Positions 7,973 to 17,062 of a DNA stretch of 64,000 nt are shown here, in pieces. The DNA is from Desulfobaculum bizertense DSM 18034 (GTDB taxonomy: Bacteria; Desulfobacterota; Desulfovibrionia; Desulfovibrionales; Desulfovibrionaceae), in assembly GCF_900167065.1 (NCBI RefSeq), contig NZ_FUYA01000002.1, forward strand, positions 42,817 through 106,816. The letters run 5' to 3'. The notes beneath the pieces are model-generated. The model saw nothing but the letters and a program-made list of their open reading frames with translations. It ran no database searches and had not been told where the DNA came from. Positions within the stretch are counted from its first letter, which is position 1; every line of letters begins with the position of its first letter. A program made the position numbers and the translations under genes.

Positions 7973-9964
7973 ATGTCGAGAGTTTCTATTCAGAGTCTTT
8001 CCAAGTCCTTTGGGGGCCGGGATCTTTTTGAAGCCTTTTCCCTTGAGATTACCCCCGGAATGCGTCTTGCTGTTTCTGGCCCGAATGGCTGCGGCAAATC
8101 GACGTTTATCAAAATCCTTGCAGGCATCGAAGGTGCTGACACAGGCAAGGTGAACATGGCCAAGGACGTACGCCTTGGGTATTCCATGCAGGAGCTTGCC
8201 CCGCAGGACCTGAAGCGGACGGTCCTGAACTTTGTTCTGGATGTTCTGCCGTCATGGCAGGAGTTCTGGGACAAATGGGACCGGGCAACAGAGGCCGGAG
8301 ACCAGAACGCACTGAATGCGCTGAGTCTGGAACAGGCCGCGCTGGAACATACCTATGGCTACAATCCTGAGCACAAGGCCAAGGCTGTGCTGTCTGGACT
8401 TGGGTTTTCTGAAGAGAAATGGAACTCGACGCTGGAAGCCCTGTCCGGTGGTTGGCGTGAGCGTGCAAAGCTTGCCCGTATTCTTGTTGCAGGTGCTGAC
8501 GTCCTGCTGCTTGACGAACCGACCAACCATCTGGATCTCGAAGCTGTTGAGTGGCTTGAAGATTATCTTCGCTCTTTTGCTGGCGTTATCGTCTTTGTTG
8601 CGCATGACAGGGTTTTCTTGGACCGCGTGGCAACGCATGTTTTGTTCCTCGGTGGCAACAGGGCTGTCCTGCGGCCCGGTACCTTCTCGCAGTTTCTGAG
8701 CTGGTACGCAGAGACCGAAGAGCAGCGCAAGCGCGAAGAGCGCCGCATTGCGGGTGAGATTGGGCGCAAAATGGATTTTGTGCGCCGCTTTCAGTACAAG
8801 GCAACAAAGGCTCGGCAGGCGAATAGCCTCAAGAAGCAGGTCGCCAAGATGGAGAAAGAGCTTGAGGGAGTGAAAAATCCCCTCATCAAGAAGCAGCGTG
8901 AGCTGTCATTCCGCTGGCCAGAGCCTGCCCGCGGGAACAAGACTCCGCTTGCTGTTCTGAATCTGTCGCTTTCCTATGGGAATGGCCCGCGCCTGTGGAA
9001 CGATATTTCTTTTAATGTGTATGACGGGCAGAAGATCGCGCTTGCTGGTCCGAATGGCTGCGGCAAATCTTCTTTGCTCAAGTGCATCATGGGGCAGCTC
9101 CAGCCTGATACTGGGCGCATTGAAATCGGAACAAACATGGTGATTGGCTATTACAGCCAGCATCAGGCCGATACCCTGCAGCTCGACAAATCGGTGATTT
9201 TTGAAATCCATCGGCTTTCTGACCCCAGAACTTCCGAGGAAGAGCTTCGAAGCGTTCTTGGTTTGTTTATGCTGGGTGAGGAGTTCTGGGAGCGTCGCGT
9301 TTCCGAACTGTCTGGTGGTGAAAAAAATCGTCTGATTTTGGCAACGCTGTTTTTGAAGCGCGCCAACTTCCTTATTCTTGACGAACCCACCAACCATTTG
9401 GACCTTGAAAGCCGTGAGGCACTGATTCAGGCCTTGCAGGACTATACAGGCACAATTTTGATGGTTGCACATGACCGTCATTTGCTTTCTGAGGTTGCAG
9501 AGCAGGTCTGGTGGTTGCGTCCGGATCGGGTTCAGGTCTTCCTTGATGGCTATCAGGGCTATGACCGGGCCAGAAAAGACGAGGCGCAGCTTGGGCAGAA
9601 TGGTGATTCTGAGGCTGACGATGAGAAGAAGTCCGCGCGGGCAAGCCTGAGCCGGGCTGAGCAGAAAGAACTTAAGCGCAGGCAGGCCGAAGCTCGGAAT
9701 GTGATTTATCGGGAACTGAAACCCAAGAAAGCCGCCTACACCAAGCTTGAGGAAGAATTTGAAGCTGTGCTGGAAGAGCAGGGGGATGTTGAGCAGGAAC
9801 TTGCTGACCCCTCTGTGTACGCTGATGTTCCTCGTTCCACGGACCTGATGAAGCGCTTTAAGGAGCTTCAGGACCTGTCTGAGAAAAAGATGGTGGAGCT
9901 GGAGGAACTGGAAGCTGAAATTCAGGAGCTGGAAGCCCGTCGCGAGGAGCTTGGTGGCGCTTGA
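7973..9964 (+). CDS. ABC-F family ATPase (Uup/EttA-like)
   Basis: The 663-residue soluble protein has two ABC domains and no membrane segments. Walker A motifs GPNGCGKST (about residues 36-44) and GPNGCGKSS (about 359-367), signatures LSGGW and LSGGE, and two LLDEPTNHLDLE/ILDEPTNHLDLE Walker B stretches are intact. The linker (about 245-310) and a charged C-terminal coiled coil (about 560-663, rich in EEL repeats) match the Uup-like ABC-F branch, which acts on ribosomes or on branched DNA. A GGGGAG lies unusually far (18 bases) before the ATG, so translation initiation may be weak, but homology begins exactly at this start. Confidence 0.9.
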   Translation: MSRVSIQSLSKSFGGRDLFEAFSLEITPGMRLAVSGPNGCGKSTFIKILAGIEGADTGKVNMAKDVRLGYSMQELAPQDLKRTVLNFVLDVLPSWQEFWDKWDRATEAGDQNALNALSLEQAALEHTYGYNPEHKAKAVLSGLGFSEEKWNSTLEALSGGWRERAKLARILVAGADVLLLDEPTNHLDLEAVEWLEDYLRSFAGVIVFVAHDRVFLDRVATHVLFLGGNRAVLRPGTFSQFLSWYAETEEQRKREERRIAGEIGRKMDFVRRFQYKATKARQANSLKKQVAKMEKELEGVKNPLIKKQRELSFRWPEPARGNKTPLAVLNLSLSYGNGPRLWNDISFNVYDGQKIALAGPNGCGKSSLLKCIMGQLQPDTGRIEIGTNMVIGYYSQHQADTLQLDKSVIFEIHRLSDPRTSEEELRSVLGLFMLGEEFWERRVSELSGGEKNRLILATLFLKRANFLILDEPTNHLDLESREALIQALQDYTGTILMVAHDRHLLSEVAEQVWWLRPDRVQVFLDGYQGYDRARKDEAQLGQNGDSEADDEKKSARASLSRAEQKELKRRQAEARNVIYRELKPKKAAYTKLEEEFEAVLEEQGDVEQELADPSVYADVPRSTDLMKRFKELQDLSEKKMVELEELEAEIQELEARREELGGA

Positions 9965-10028
9965 TTTTCAGAAACTTCCGTCCTACGCTGTTATGTTTAG
10001 TAACGAATTCAGTGTGTAAGGAGTTCCT

Positions 10029-10427
10029 ATGTCTGGACAACTTGATGTTGTCGCTGCCATCCTGTGGAAAAATGGACGCTTTTTGGCAATTAAACGTCCC
10101 GAAGGAAAGCCGCAGGCAGGTTTTTGGGAATTCCCCGGAGGAAAAATTGAAGCGGGGGAAAGCCCTGAAGAGGCGCTTTCGCGTGAGCTTCAGGAAGAAC
10201 TGAACCTGACCCCGCTGAGCTTTCGTTTCTGGACAGAAAAAGTTCATGCCTATGATAATTTTCGCGTTCGGCTTCGCTTTTTTCATGTTGATGAATTTCG
10301 CGGGCCGCTCGTGGCGCATGAAGGGCATGAGTGGATGTGGATTGAGCCAAAAGAACCAGTGACTGTGCCATTTCTTGCCGCAGATGTGGACATTGTTCAT
10401 GCCTTGCAGGAGCAGACAGTGGCATAA
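10029..10427 (+). CDS. MutT-like Nudix hydrolase (8-oxo-dGTP diphosphatase type)
   Basis: The 132-residue protein contains a full Nudix box, GGKIEAGESPEEALSRELQEEL (about residues 38-59), with the REL-QEEL glutamates for Mg binding. FLAIKRPEGKPQAGFWEFPGG upstream and a tryptophan-rich C-terminal part match MutT-type enzymes that hydrolyse oxidised dGTP. AAGGAG is placed six bases before the start. It ends 11 bases before metF, so the two genes probably share a transcript. Confidence 0.88.
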   Translation: MSGQLDVVAAILWKNGRFLAIKRPEGKPQAGFWEFPGGKIEAGESPEEALSRELQEELNLTPLSFRFWTEKVHAYDNFRVRLRFFHVDEFRGPLVAHEGHEWMWIEPKEPVTVPFLAADVDIVHALQEQTVA

Positions 10428-10438
10428 GGGAGCAGGAT

Positions 10439-11326
10439 GTGCGCATAAAAGATCTCATTCCCCAGAAAAAGCCGTTCATTTCGCTGGAGTTTTTCCCGCC
10501 CAAGAAAGAGGAGTCCCTTCCGGGATTTTTTGAGACGGTTGAGAAACTGCGCGCCGTGAATCCGCTGTTTGTGTCTGTGACCTATGGAGCTGGTGGCAGC
10601 ACACAGGATAAAACACTGGAAATTGTCCGCCGCCTCAAGCAGGATCACGAGCTGGAGCCTATGGCCCACCTGACCTGCGTTGGCGCCAGCCCGGAGCGGA
10701 TTCAGCGCTTTTTGAATCAGCTCGAAGAGGCTGAGGTGAGCAATGTTCTGGCTCTTCGTGGCGATCCGCCGCAAGGTCAGGAGCGTTTTGTCCCGGACAG
10801 CGAACATTTTTGTCATGCCTCGGATTTGGTGCGGTTTATCCGCGAGCGGCACCCGGAAATGGGTGTTGCTGTTGCCGGATACCCGGACGGACACCCCGAG
10901 TGCACGACCTTTCGTGAAGATTATGGATATTTGAAGAACAAGCTTGCTATGGGCGGTGACTTTGTCATGACCCAGATGTTCTTCGACAATCGGTTGTATT
11001 GGAATTTCGTCGACATCATGCGTTCGATGGGCGTGACAAAGCCCATCATTCCCGGCGTGCTGCCCATTATGAGTTTGCAGTCGGTGAAGCGCATTCTGCA
11101 ATTTTGCGGAGCGAGTATCCCCGGAAAGTTCCTGCTCGACCTCGAAGCCGCGGACGCGCGTGGAGGTCAGAAGGCCGCCTATGAAGTGGGTATGGCATGG
11201 GCTAGAAAGCAGGTCCGTGAACTTCTGGAAAAAGGTGCTCCCGGTGTCCATCTCTATACCCTGAACAGGGCAGAGGCGGTTCTGGATATTGTAGGGTCAC
11301 TCGGCAGCAGTGCCGAAGTCGACTAA
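10439..11326 (+). CDS. metF: Methylenetetrahydrofolate reductase
   Basis: Reduces 5,10-methylene-THF to 5-methyl-THF for methionine synthesis and, in anaerobes, one-carbon metabolism. The 295-residue TIM barrel begins at GTG 10439 (GGGAGCAGGAT upstream) with the family opening PFISLEFFPPKKEE. The FAD/folate-binding stretches VSVTYGAGGST, ALRGDPP and DFVMTQMFFDN are intact. An ATG two bases earlier is out of frame. It is followed by asd after 50 bases. Confidence 0.95.
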   Translation: MRIKDLIPQKKPFISLEFFPPKKEESLPGFFETVEKLRAVNPLFVSVTYGAGGSTQDKTLEIVRRLKQDHELEPMAHLTCVGASPERIQRFLNQLEEAEVSNVLALRGDPPQGQERFVPDSEHFCHASDLVRFIRERHPEMGVAVAGYPDGHPECTTFREDYGYLKNKLAMGGDFVMTQMFFDNRLYWNFVDIMRSMGVTKPIIPGVLPIMSLQSVKRILQFCGASIPGKFLLDLEAADARGGQKAAYEVGMAWARKQVRELLEKGAPGVHLYTLNRAEAVLDIVGSLGSSAEVD

Positions 11327-11376
11327 AAAAAGCTCAACCCGTCGTGTCGCAACCGTCGGGAAAAGGAGTTATTCGC

Positions 11377-12411
11377 ATGGGTAAGGATTCTTTTGTAGTC
11401 GCAGTGGTAGGTGCAACCGGAGCCGTTGGTCGTGAGATGCTCAAGACTCTCGAGGCTCGCAAGTTCCCTGTCAGCAAGATCGTTCCTCTGGCCTCCAGCC
11501 GTTCTGCTGGAAGTGAAGTGGAATTTAATGGTGAAAAAGTGATCGTTCAGGAGCTGACCGAAGACTCTTTTGAGGGTATCGATCTGGCTCTGTTCTCTGC
11601 TGGTGGTGCTGTTTCCGAAGAGTATGCACCTCTGGCAGCCCGTAGCGGCTGTGTTGTTGTTGACAACTCCAGCACCTGGCGCATGGATGACCAGTGCCCG
11701 CTGGTTGTTCCTGAAGTTAACCCAGACGATCTGGACTGGCACAAGGGCATTATTGCCAACCCGAACTGCTCCACCATTCAGATGGTGGTGCCGCTCAAGC
11801 CTATCCATGACGCTGCAAAGATCACGCGTATCGTTGTATCGACCTATCAGGCTGTTGCTGGTGGCGGACAGAAAGCTATGGACGAAATGACCACTCAGGT
11901 GCGTCAGATGTTCAACTTTGATCTGGAGTCCATCGAGCCGAAAGTCATGCCGTACCGCATTGCTTTCAACTGCCTGCCGCAGATCGACGTCTTCCTTGAG
12001 AATGACTACACCAAGGAAGAGATGAAGATGGTCCACGAGACCCACAAAATTTTTGGTGACGACAGCTTTGGCGTTTCTCCGACAGCTGTTCGTGTTCCGG
12101 TATACATTGGCCACAGTGAGTCTGTGAACATTGAGACCGAAAAGAAAATGACTGCTGCTGAATGCCGCGCCCTGCTTTCTCAGGCTCCGGGCGTGCGCGT
12201 GCTGGATAATCCTGCTGAGAAAATTTATCCTATGCCTATTGAGGCTGTGGATGAAGATGATACCTTTGTCGGTCGTATCCGCGAAGACAATACTGTTGAA
12301 AACGGCCTGAACATGTGGATTTGCGCTGACAACCTGCGCAAGGGCGCTGCACTGAATGCTGTGCAGATTGCCGAAGAGCTGGTGAAGCGGGATTTGGTCC
12401 GCGTGCCCTAG
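11377..12411 (+). CDS. asd: Aspartate-semialdehyde dehydrogenase
   Basis: Converts aspartyl phosphate to aspartate semialdehyde with NADPH in lysine, threonine and methionine synthesis. The 344-residue product has the nucleotide-binding start VAVVGATGAVGREML, the catalytic cysteine in NPNCSTIQM (about residue 131), the conserved TYQAVAGGGQKAMDE, and a C-terminal half that includes IRVVSTYQAV-type dimer segments. The start at 11377 has an AAGGAG site. The frame extends 33 bases further upstream without a better signal. Confidence 0.95.
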   Translation: MGKDSFVVAVVGATGAVGREMLKTLEARKFPVSKIVPLASSRSAGSEVEFNGEKVIVQELTEDSFEGIDLALFSAGGAVSEEYAPLAARSGCVVVDNSSTWRMDDQCPLVVPEVNPDDLDWHKGIIANPNCSTIQMVVPLKPIHDAAKITRIVVSTYQAVAGGGQKAMDEMTTQVRQMFNFDLESIEPKVMPYRIAFNCLPQIDVFLENDYTKEEMKMVHETHKIFGDDSFGVSPTAVRVPVYIGHSESVNIETEKKMTAAECRALLSQAPGVRVLDNPAEKIYPMPIEAVDEDDTFVGRIREDNTVENGLNMWICADNLRKGAALNAVQIAEELVKRDLVRVP

Positions 12412-12433
12412 GTCGGAAGCTCGAGGAGGGGAA

Positions 12434-13375
12434 ATGATTCCTGTTCTGGATTCCGAAGAGTACCTGAAAAAGATGCTTTCGGTGCGTCGCCCGGGTTCGG
12501 ATGACGTGCTTGCATTTTATGAGCACCGCCTTGGTGCCATCTGCAAGGACCCAAAGCTGATGCTTATGCCGTGGGATGACCATCTGGTTCACCGTGGTGA
12601 TGGCGTTTTTGAAACGCTGAAATTCACGGGGCGTCGGATGTATCTTGTGGAGCAGCATCTCAAGCGTATGAAACGCTCGGCTGAAACCATCCACCTCCAG
12701 CCTCCCTGTACGTGGGAGCGTCTGCGCGAAGTGCTTTTTGACGTCGCAAAGGCAACTGGGAAGGATGACGGGCTGATTCGTGTCTTGCTGGGACGTGGTC
12801 CCGGTGGCTTTGGTATCGCTATGGATGAATGCCCCCTGCCAAGCCTGTATGTGGTTGCCTATGCCCTGCATGACAAGCCAGAGGAGTGGTACGAGAAAGG
12901 CGTTACTGCTTTCCGTACCTCTTACCCGGCCAAGCAGAGCTGGATTGCCACCATTAAGTCAGTCGACTACCTGCCGAATGCCCTCATGAAGCAGGAAGCA
13001 ACTGACAAAGGCTATGACTATCCGATTTGTTTTGACGAACATGATTTCCTTGCCGAAGGCGCAACGGAAAACATGTGCATTGTTGACCAGAGCGGCACTA
13101 TCATTGTCCCTGAGTTTGACCGTGCACTTGCCGGAACAACCCTGTTCCGCGCTCTGGATCTTTTGGATGGCGAAATTCCCGTCGAGTTCCGTAAGATTCA
13201 GGAAAATGAGCTGTATGGAGCACGCGAGATTCTGGTGTTCGGCACCACCGCGGAATGCCTGAGCATTGTTCGCTACAACGGCAAACCCATTCAGGACGTG
13301 CGTCCGGGTGCGGTTGCCCGCAAGCTGCGAAAGCTCCTGCAGGATGATATTGCGAAAAACGGCGAGGCGTTTTAG
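12434..13375 (+). CDS. Class IV aminotransferase (branched-chain / D-amino acid / ADC lyase type)
   Basis: The 313-residue PLP enzyme has the fold-type IV features: DDHLVHRGDGVFETLKFTG (about residues 51-69), the Schiff-base lysine K175 in ATIKSVDYLPNAL, and the cofactor glutamate region FLAEGATENMCIV. Members transaminate branched-chain or D-amino acids or cleave aminodeoxychorismate; subfamily cannot be fixed by eye. GAGGAGGGGAA sits just before the ATG. It lies 22 bases after asd, and a strong hairpin at 13411 marks the end of the cluster. Confidence 0.85.
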   Translation: MIPVLDSEEYLKKMLSVRRPGSDDVLAFYEHRLGAICKDPKLMLMPWDDHLVHRGDGVFETLKFTGRRMYLVEQHLKRMKRSAETIHLQPPCTWERLREVLFDVAKATGKDDGLIRVLLGRGPGGFGIAMDECPLPSLYVVAYALHDKPEEWYEKGVTAFRTSYPAKQSWIATIKSVDYLPNALMKQEATDKGYDYPICFDEHDFLAEGATENMCIVDQSGTIIVPEFDRALAGTTLFRALDLLDGEIPVEFRKIQENELYGAREILVFGTTAECLSIVRYNGKPIQDVRPGAVARKLRKLLQDDIAKNGEAF

Positions 13376-13410
13376 CCCCGCTGACTCGTGCCCAGTATGG
13401 GCGTTTTGAG

Positions 13411-13437
13411 GCGCCGGGGTGAGGTTCACCCCGGCGC
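13411..13437 (+). terminator. Strong GC hairpin after the aminotransferase gene
   Basis: GCGCCGGGGTGA and TCACCCCGGCGC form a perfect 12-base-pair stem with a three-base loop. Only TCATGCTTTCTC follows, so it may be a weak terminator or an RNA-stabilising end. The next gene starts 30 bases later. Confidence 0.55.
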
Positions 13438-13466
13438 TCATGCTTTCTCTAAAGGACAAATTTTTC

Positions 13467-14555
13467 ATGCCTAAACCTGAAACCATCCTCCAGCTTGACC
13501 TTGGGCGGGAATGGCGAGGCGGCCAGCGGCAGGTCTTGTACCTGTGCCGTCACCTTGCGCATTCTGGAAAGTATCGCCCCATTATTGCGACCCCAGAGGG
13601 AAGCCCTCTGGCAGACGCCGCCCGCGAAGCCGAAGTGGAGGTGATTTCTCTGCCCTCACGCTTTGAGTGGCACCCCGGCAGCATATACAAGCTGTTGCGC
13701 CGCATTGCCTCGGACCATATTCGCTTTGTGCAGACGCACTGCGCTCGGAGTGCATCCCTTGGAGCCGCGCTCAAGGTTCTGAGCAGAGAAGATTTTGCGC
13801 TCATTCATTCCCGCCGTGTCTCGTACCGGCCGGGCAGGGGATGGAGCCATAAAAAATACGATCTGGCTGACGCTGTTGTCTGTGTCAGCGCAGAAATTGC
13901 CGAAACCATGCGCGAAAGTGGCCTTGAGCCTGAGCATGTGTCGGTGATTCACAGCGGTATTGATCCGCGTCGCTATCCTCGGCATGTCATTGAGTCAAAG
14001 AACTCGCTGCATGTTGGTATGGTTGGCGCCCTGACCCCGCAGAAAGGACATGGCGTCTTTTTGAATGCCCTTGGGCTGATGAACGCAATGCGTGATGTGC
14101 CAGACTGGCATGCAAGTATTGTGGGCGATGGCCGCCTGCGAAAAGATTTGGAAATGCAGGCCAAAAAGCTTGGGCTTGAGGCTTCCGTGCGTTTTCTCGG
14201 GTACAGGGAAAGTTCCAGCGTTTTGCCGGACTTTGACCTTTTGGTCGTCCCCAGTGTGGATGGCGAAGGATCAAGCGGCGTCATTAAGGAAGGCTGGGCC
14301 GCAGGTGTGCCTGTGGTCTGTTCTGACCTGCCGTCGAACCTTGAGCTTGTCGAACCCGGCAAGAGTGGCGAAAGTTTTCGGTCTCAGGATACGGAGGCTC
14401 TGGCGCTTTTGCTTGCCGACCTGATGCAGGATGCCCAGCGTGAAGGCGACTGGCTTCCGAATCTTGTTGCGCAGGGTGATGAGCGGCTCAAGCTCTTTAC
14501 GGATGTCGCTATGGCTGAGTCGTATATGCGGCTGTATGCCCGATTTGTTGCGTAG
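13467..14555 (+). CDS. Family 4 glycosyltransferase
   Basis: The 362-residue GT-B protein has the N-terminal ILQLDLGREWRGGQRQVLYL acceptor-lobe motif seen in GT4 enzymes. The middle has VCVSAEIAETM, SVIHSGIDPRRY and VGMVGALTPQKG, and the donor-lobe E-x7-E region is DGEGSSGVIKEGWAAGVPVV. The start at 13467 (AAAGGA 14 bases upstream) is preferred over an upstream in-frame ATG at 13419 that lies within the hairpin at 13411. Lipopolysaccharide or other surface-glycan synthesis is likely; the sugar is unknown. It ends at a terminator shared with the opposite-strand uvsE. Confidence 0.85.
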   Translation: MPKPETILQLDLGREWRGGQRQVLYLCRHLAHSGKYRPIIATPEGSPLADAAREAEVEVISLPSRFEWHPGSIYKLLRRIASDHIRFVQTHCARSASLGAALKVLSREDFALIHSRRVSYRPGRGWSHKKYDLADAVVCVSAEIAETMRESGLEPEHVSVIHSGIDPRRYPRHVIESKNSLHVGMVGALTPQKGHGVFLNALGLMNAMRDVPDWHASIVGDGRLRKDLEMQAKKLGLEASVRFLGYRESSSVLPDFDLLVVPSVDGEGSSGVIKEGWAAGVPVVCSDLPSNLELVEPGKSGESFRSQDTEALALLLADLMQDAQREGDWLPNLVAQGDERLKLFTDVAMAESYMRLYARFVA

Positions 14556-14580
14556 CGCTTGCCGCAAACAGAAAAACGTG

Positions 14581-14607
14581 AGGCCCGGATATTCCGGGCC
14601 TTTTTTT
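14581..14607. terminator. Terminator between convergent glycosyltransferase and uvsE genes
   Basis: AGGCCCGGA-TAT-TCCGGGCCT is followed by a T-run on the plus strand. The stop codon of the minus-strand gene (14606-14608) lies inside the T-run. Confidence 0.88.
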
Positions 14608-15541
14608 ATGCATCTGGGGGAATGTGGCAGCCTGCGTTGAGAAGCTGTTGCTGCACCTCAAAAGCGGCGTCCTGTTTGCCCTTGGCTTCGACCATAAGGT
14701 CTGCGTCAAAAGGCAGTGCCTCGCAGAGCTGGGCCGTATCAGGAGGATCAATCATGATGGAGTGTTTACCAATCCGTGCATCAGGCATCTGTGAGGAGAG
14801 GTGGACTTTGGGGCGGCCGTGCCTGCTGTCGACACGCCACAGGGCGTGGACGCGTTGCAGAAGCCGGGTCAGAGCATCTGGAGAGCTGGCATTCCCTGGA
14901 AAAAGATTGTGGTGGAAAATATCGAAAACAGGCGGTGCTCCGGTCTCCTCACACAGGGCAAGTATTTGCTCAAGGGTGAAGACGTGTTCATCATTTTCAA
15001 AGATGATGCGGTCTTTTAGGCAGTCCGGAAGGGTGTGAAAAACCTGCGCTGTCTGAGCAAGGGCCTTGTCATGGTCGCCGTAGGCTGCGCCGCCATGAAC
15101 AACAAGCTTGTGAGACGTATCTAGGCCCATCATTTCCAGAATTTCACAGGAGTAGGAAAGTTCGGCAATGGTATTTTTTACCACTTCTGGACGAGGGGAG
15201 TTCAGCACTGCAAACTGGGCCGGGTGCATGGAGTAGCGAAAGCCTTTGGGGACAAACTTTTCGCCTATGGCAGCGAGAGGTTCCCGGAGTACCGCACGCC
15301 AGTCAAAAGCTGGATTGTCCCGAACGGCGGGGTGTGAGGCAAAGGGAACCAGAGACTGACCTATCCGAAAAAGACGAAAACCGCCCTCAAGCATCAGCTC
15401 CGAAATTTTCTCCAGAGCATCAACATTGCGAAGGGCGGTCTCTATTTGCTTTTCTGGGCTGAGGCTTTGCAGACGAAAGGTGGTGTTGGTACTTAAACCA
15501 CGCTGGTACGTCACACATGCCCAGCCAATTCGGTGAATCAT
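14606..15541 (-). CDS. uvsE: UV damage endonuclease
   Basis: An ATP-independent endonuclease that nicks 5-prime of UV photoproducts. The 311-residue TIM barrel begins with the typical IGWACVTYQRGLSTNTTFRL. Metal ligands lie in FRYSMHPAQFAVLNS (His), LVVHGGAAYG (His), IIFENDEHVFT (Glu/Asp/His), and PPVFDIFHHNL (Asp/His). UvsE is scattered among bacteria, and many anaerobes with little light exposure lack it. The gene stands alone, with convergent and co-directional neighbours of unrelated function. Confidence 0.93.
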   Translation of the reverse strand: MIHRIGWACVTYQRGLSTNTTFRLQSLSPEKQIETALRNVDALEKISELMLEGGFRLFRIGQSLVPFASHPAVRDNPAFDWRAVLREPLAAIGEKFVPKGFRYSMHPAQFAVLNSPRPEVVKNTIAELSYSCEILEMMGLDTSHKLVVHGGAAYGDHDKALAQTAQVFHTLPDCLKDRIIFENDEHVFTLEQILALCEETGAPPVFDIFHHNLFPGNASSPDALTRLLQRVHALWRVDSRHGRPKVHLSSQMPDARIGKHSIMIDPPDTAQLCEALPFDADLMVEAKGKQDAAFEVQQQLLNAGCHIPPDA

Positions 15542-15579
15542 ACGGCCTCACAGGGACTTGCGGCCGTCTGGAAAGGGGG

Positions 15580-16230
15580 TTACTGCGTGAAGTTCTCTGC
15601 TCCTGCCTTGCGCGTTGACGCAAGTTTCCAGTGTGAATTCTGATCCCCGGTATCCTGCTCAAAAATCCAGACTTCCTGTATTTTTGTGGACTGTGTGCTG
15701 CTGCCCACGCGCAGGAGCACATCAAAATGGACTGTCGCCTGTTCAATAAGTCCTTCGCGGCTTTTGTCCATCAGGTTTGCATTCACAAGCAAAAGCTCAG
15801 TCTTTGCGGAACGGGGTTCATTGATTGAGCGCTCCGTAAACTGCTCGTACGCCTTTTCGGTCGTAAACTGACGCAGGTCATCTAAGTCGCGTGCATCCCA
15901 TGCTTCACGTATACGGGCATAAGCAAGCTTGGCTCCAGCAATGAACTCTCTGTCATTGTCTTCTGACTGGTGCGCGTGCACATCTGGCCGAAGATCCTCA
16001 GGGCGAGGGCGAGAGTTTGCTTGCTGCATGGACGAGTCCGGACCATGAGCTTTGTCGTTTCGCAGGGCATCCCACGAGCGTTCTGCCCGCTTGTATGCGT
16101 CCAGAGCACGATGCTTGCCATCACCCTGCTGCTGGTCTTCTTTGTCCTGCGTGTTTTTGCCTGCAAAATAGCGAAGCACAACATAGATGCCTACGCCAAT
16201 GAGTATGAGGTCGAGAAGATTTGCTCGCAT
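15580..16230 (-). CDS. Tim44-like domain protein with N-terminal membrane anchor
   Basis: The 216-residue protein starts with a single transmembrane helix (about residues 3-21, LLDLILIGVGIYVVLRYF), then a charged, Gln-rich linker. The C-terminal half (about 95-216, FIAGAKLAYARIREAWDARDL onward) matches the Tim44/Tim44-like NTF2 fold. Bacterial members (for example TimA) associate with the inner membrane. The start at 16230 has AGGA eight bases upstream; the frame stays open further upstream without an RBS. Its partner is unknown. Confidence 0.7.
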   Translation of the reverse strand: MRANLLDLILIGVGIYVVLRYFAGKNTQDKEDQQQGDGKHRALDAYKRAERSWDALRNDKAHGPDSSMQQANSRPRPEDLRPDVHAHQSEDNDREFIAGAKLAYARIREAWDARDLDDLRQFTTEKAYEQFTERSINEPRSAKTELLLVNANLMDKSREGLIEQATVHFDVLLRVGSSTQSTKIQEVWIFEQDTGDQNSHWKLASTRKAGAENFTQ

Positions 16231-16508
16231 GATCTGTGTCCTAGTGCTTAGGGAAACGGATTGAAGAAGGGGCCTGTTCCGGAGTTCTGTTCCGTGTGGA
16301 GAACCCTGCGACCGTGGCAAGCTTGGACCATACGCCGCACATGGCGTATTTTTTGAAACATGAAAAACCTACGGGCGCACTGTGCTTTACTAGCTCAAGT
16401 ATGCCATTAAGACTGCGCGAAGTACACACCCCTTTTGCCCATCCAGCGCGTAAGGCGCTTGCTGAGCGTGTATACTCATGCGTATAGTTAGGCTGGGAGA
16501 CTCTCTTG

Positions 16509-17042
16509 ATGGGATTACATGTCATTGAATCTAAGTTACGCATCAGAAGCTTTTTGGGTGCCAATTTTGCTGGAATCATCGCGGGCTGTGTTGATGCCTT
16601 TGCGCTTTCTTTGAGTGCAGACCAGTATTTTGCCTACGCTGTGCTCGGTGCGTTTTTTCTTGTGTTTGCCGGGTATGTCGGTGGATTCTCCGGCGCCTAT
16701 GCAGCAGCTTTTTGGAGCTGGGTCAGGCGGGGGAAGCTTGTCGACATGAGTACAGACGGCGTGCTGATGTTCTTTTGTTATGGGAGTTTTTTGGGCTTTA
16801 TTGCAGGCTTGCTTTTTTCGGACTGGACCGTTGTCCGGTATTGGACGGCTGGTGGTGCGTTTATGGGAGGATTTTTAGCGGGGATGATGAATACCAGCTC
16901 TGCGCTGCTTTTTGAGCTGGCAGTTGCAGACGATTCTCCAGAGCAGGCTCACAAAGATGCTCGACGCAGAAGGGCTCATGAACGACTGGACCCCTCCGAG
17001 CCTCGCAAAAGCAAGACCCGGAAGGGTGGCAGTGGGATGTAG
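16509..17042 (+). CDS. Four-helix membrane protein of unknown function
   Basis: The 177-residue protein has hydrophobic helices at roughly 15-35, 40-66, 82-102 and 108-130, many rich in glycine (FAGYVGGFSGAYAAAFW, GGAFMGGFLAGMM), and a highly charged C-terminal tail (about 140-177) with many Arg/Lys. The start at ATG 16509 has GGGAGA eight bases upstream; an overlapping TTG at 16506 is less likely. It is divergent from the Tim44-like gene across a 280-base spacer and convergent with the DUF4198 gene. No family is recognised. Confidence 0.65.
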   Translation: MGLHVIESKLRIRSFLGANFAGIIAGCVDAFALSLSADQYFAYAVLGAFFLVFAGYVGGFSGAYAAAFWSWVRRGKLVDMSTDGVLMFFCYGSFLGFIAGLLFSDWTVVRYWTAGGAFMGGFLAGMMNTSSALLFELAVADDSPEQAHKDARRRRAHERLDPSEPRKSKTRKGGSGM

Positions 17043-17062
17043 AGCATCGACGTTATGGGATT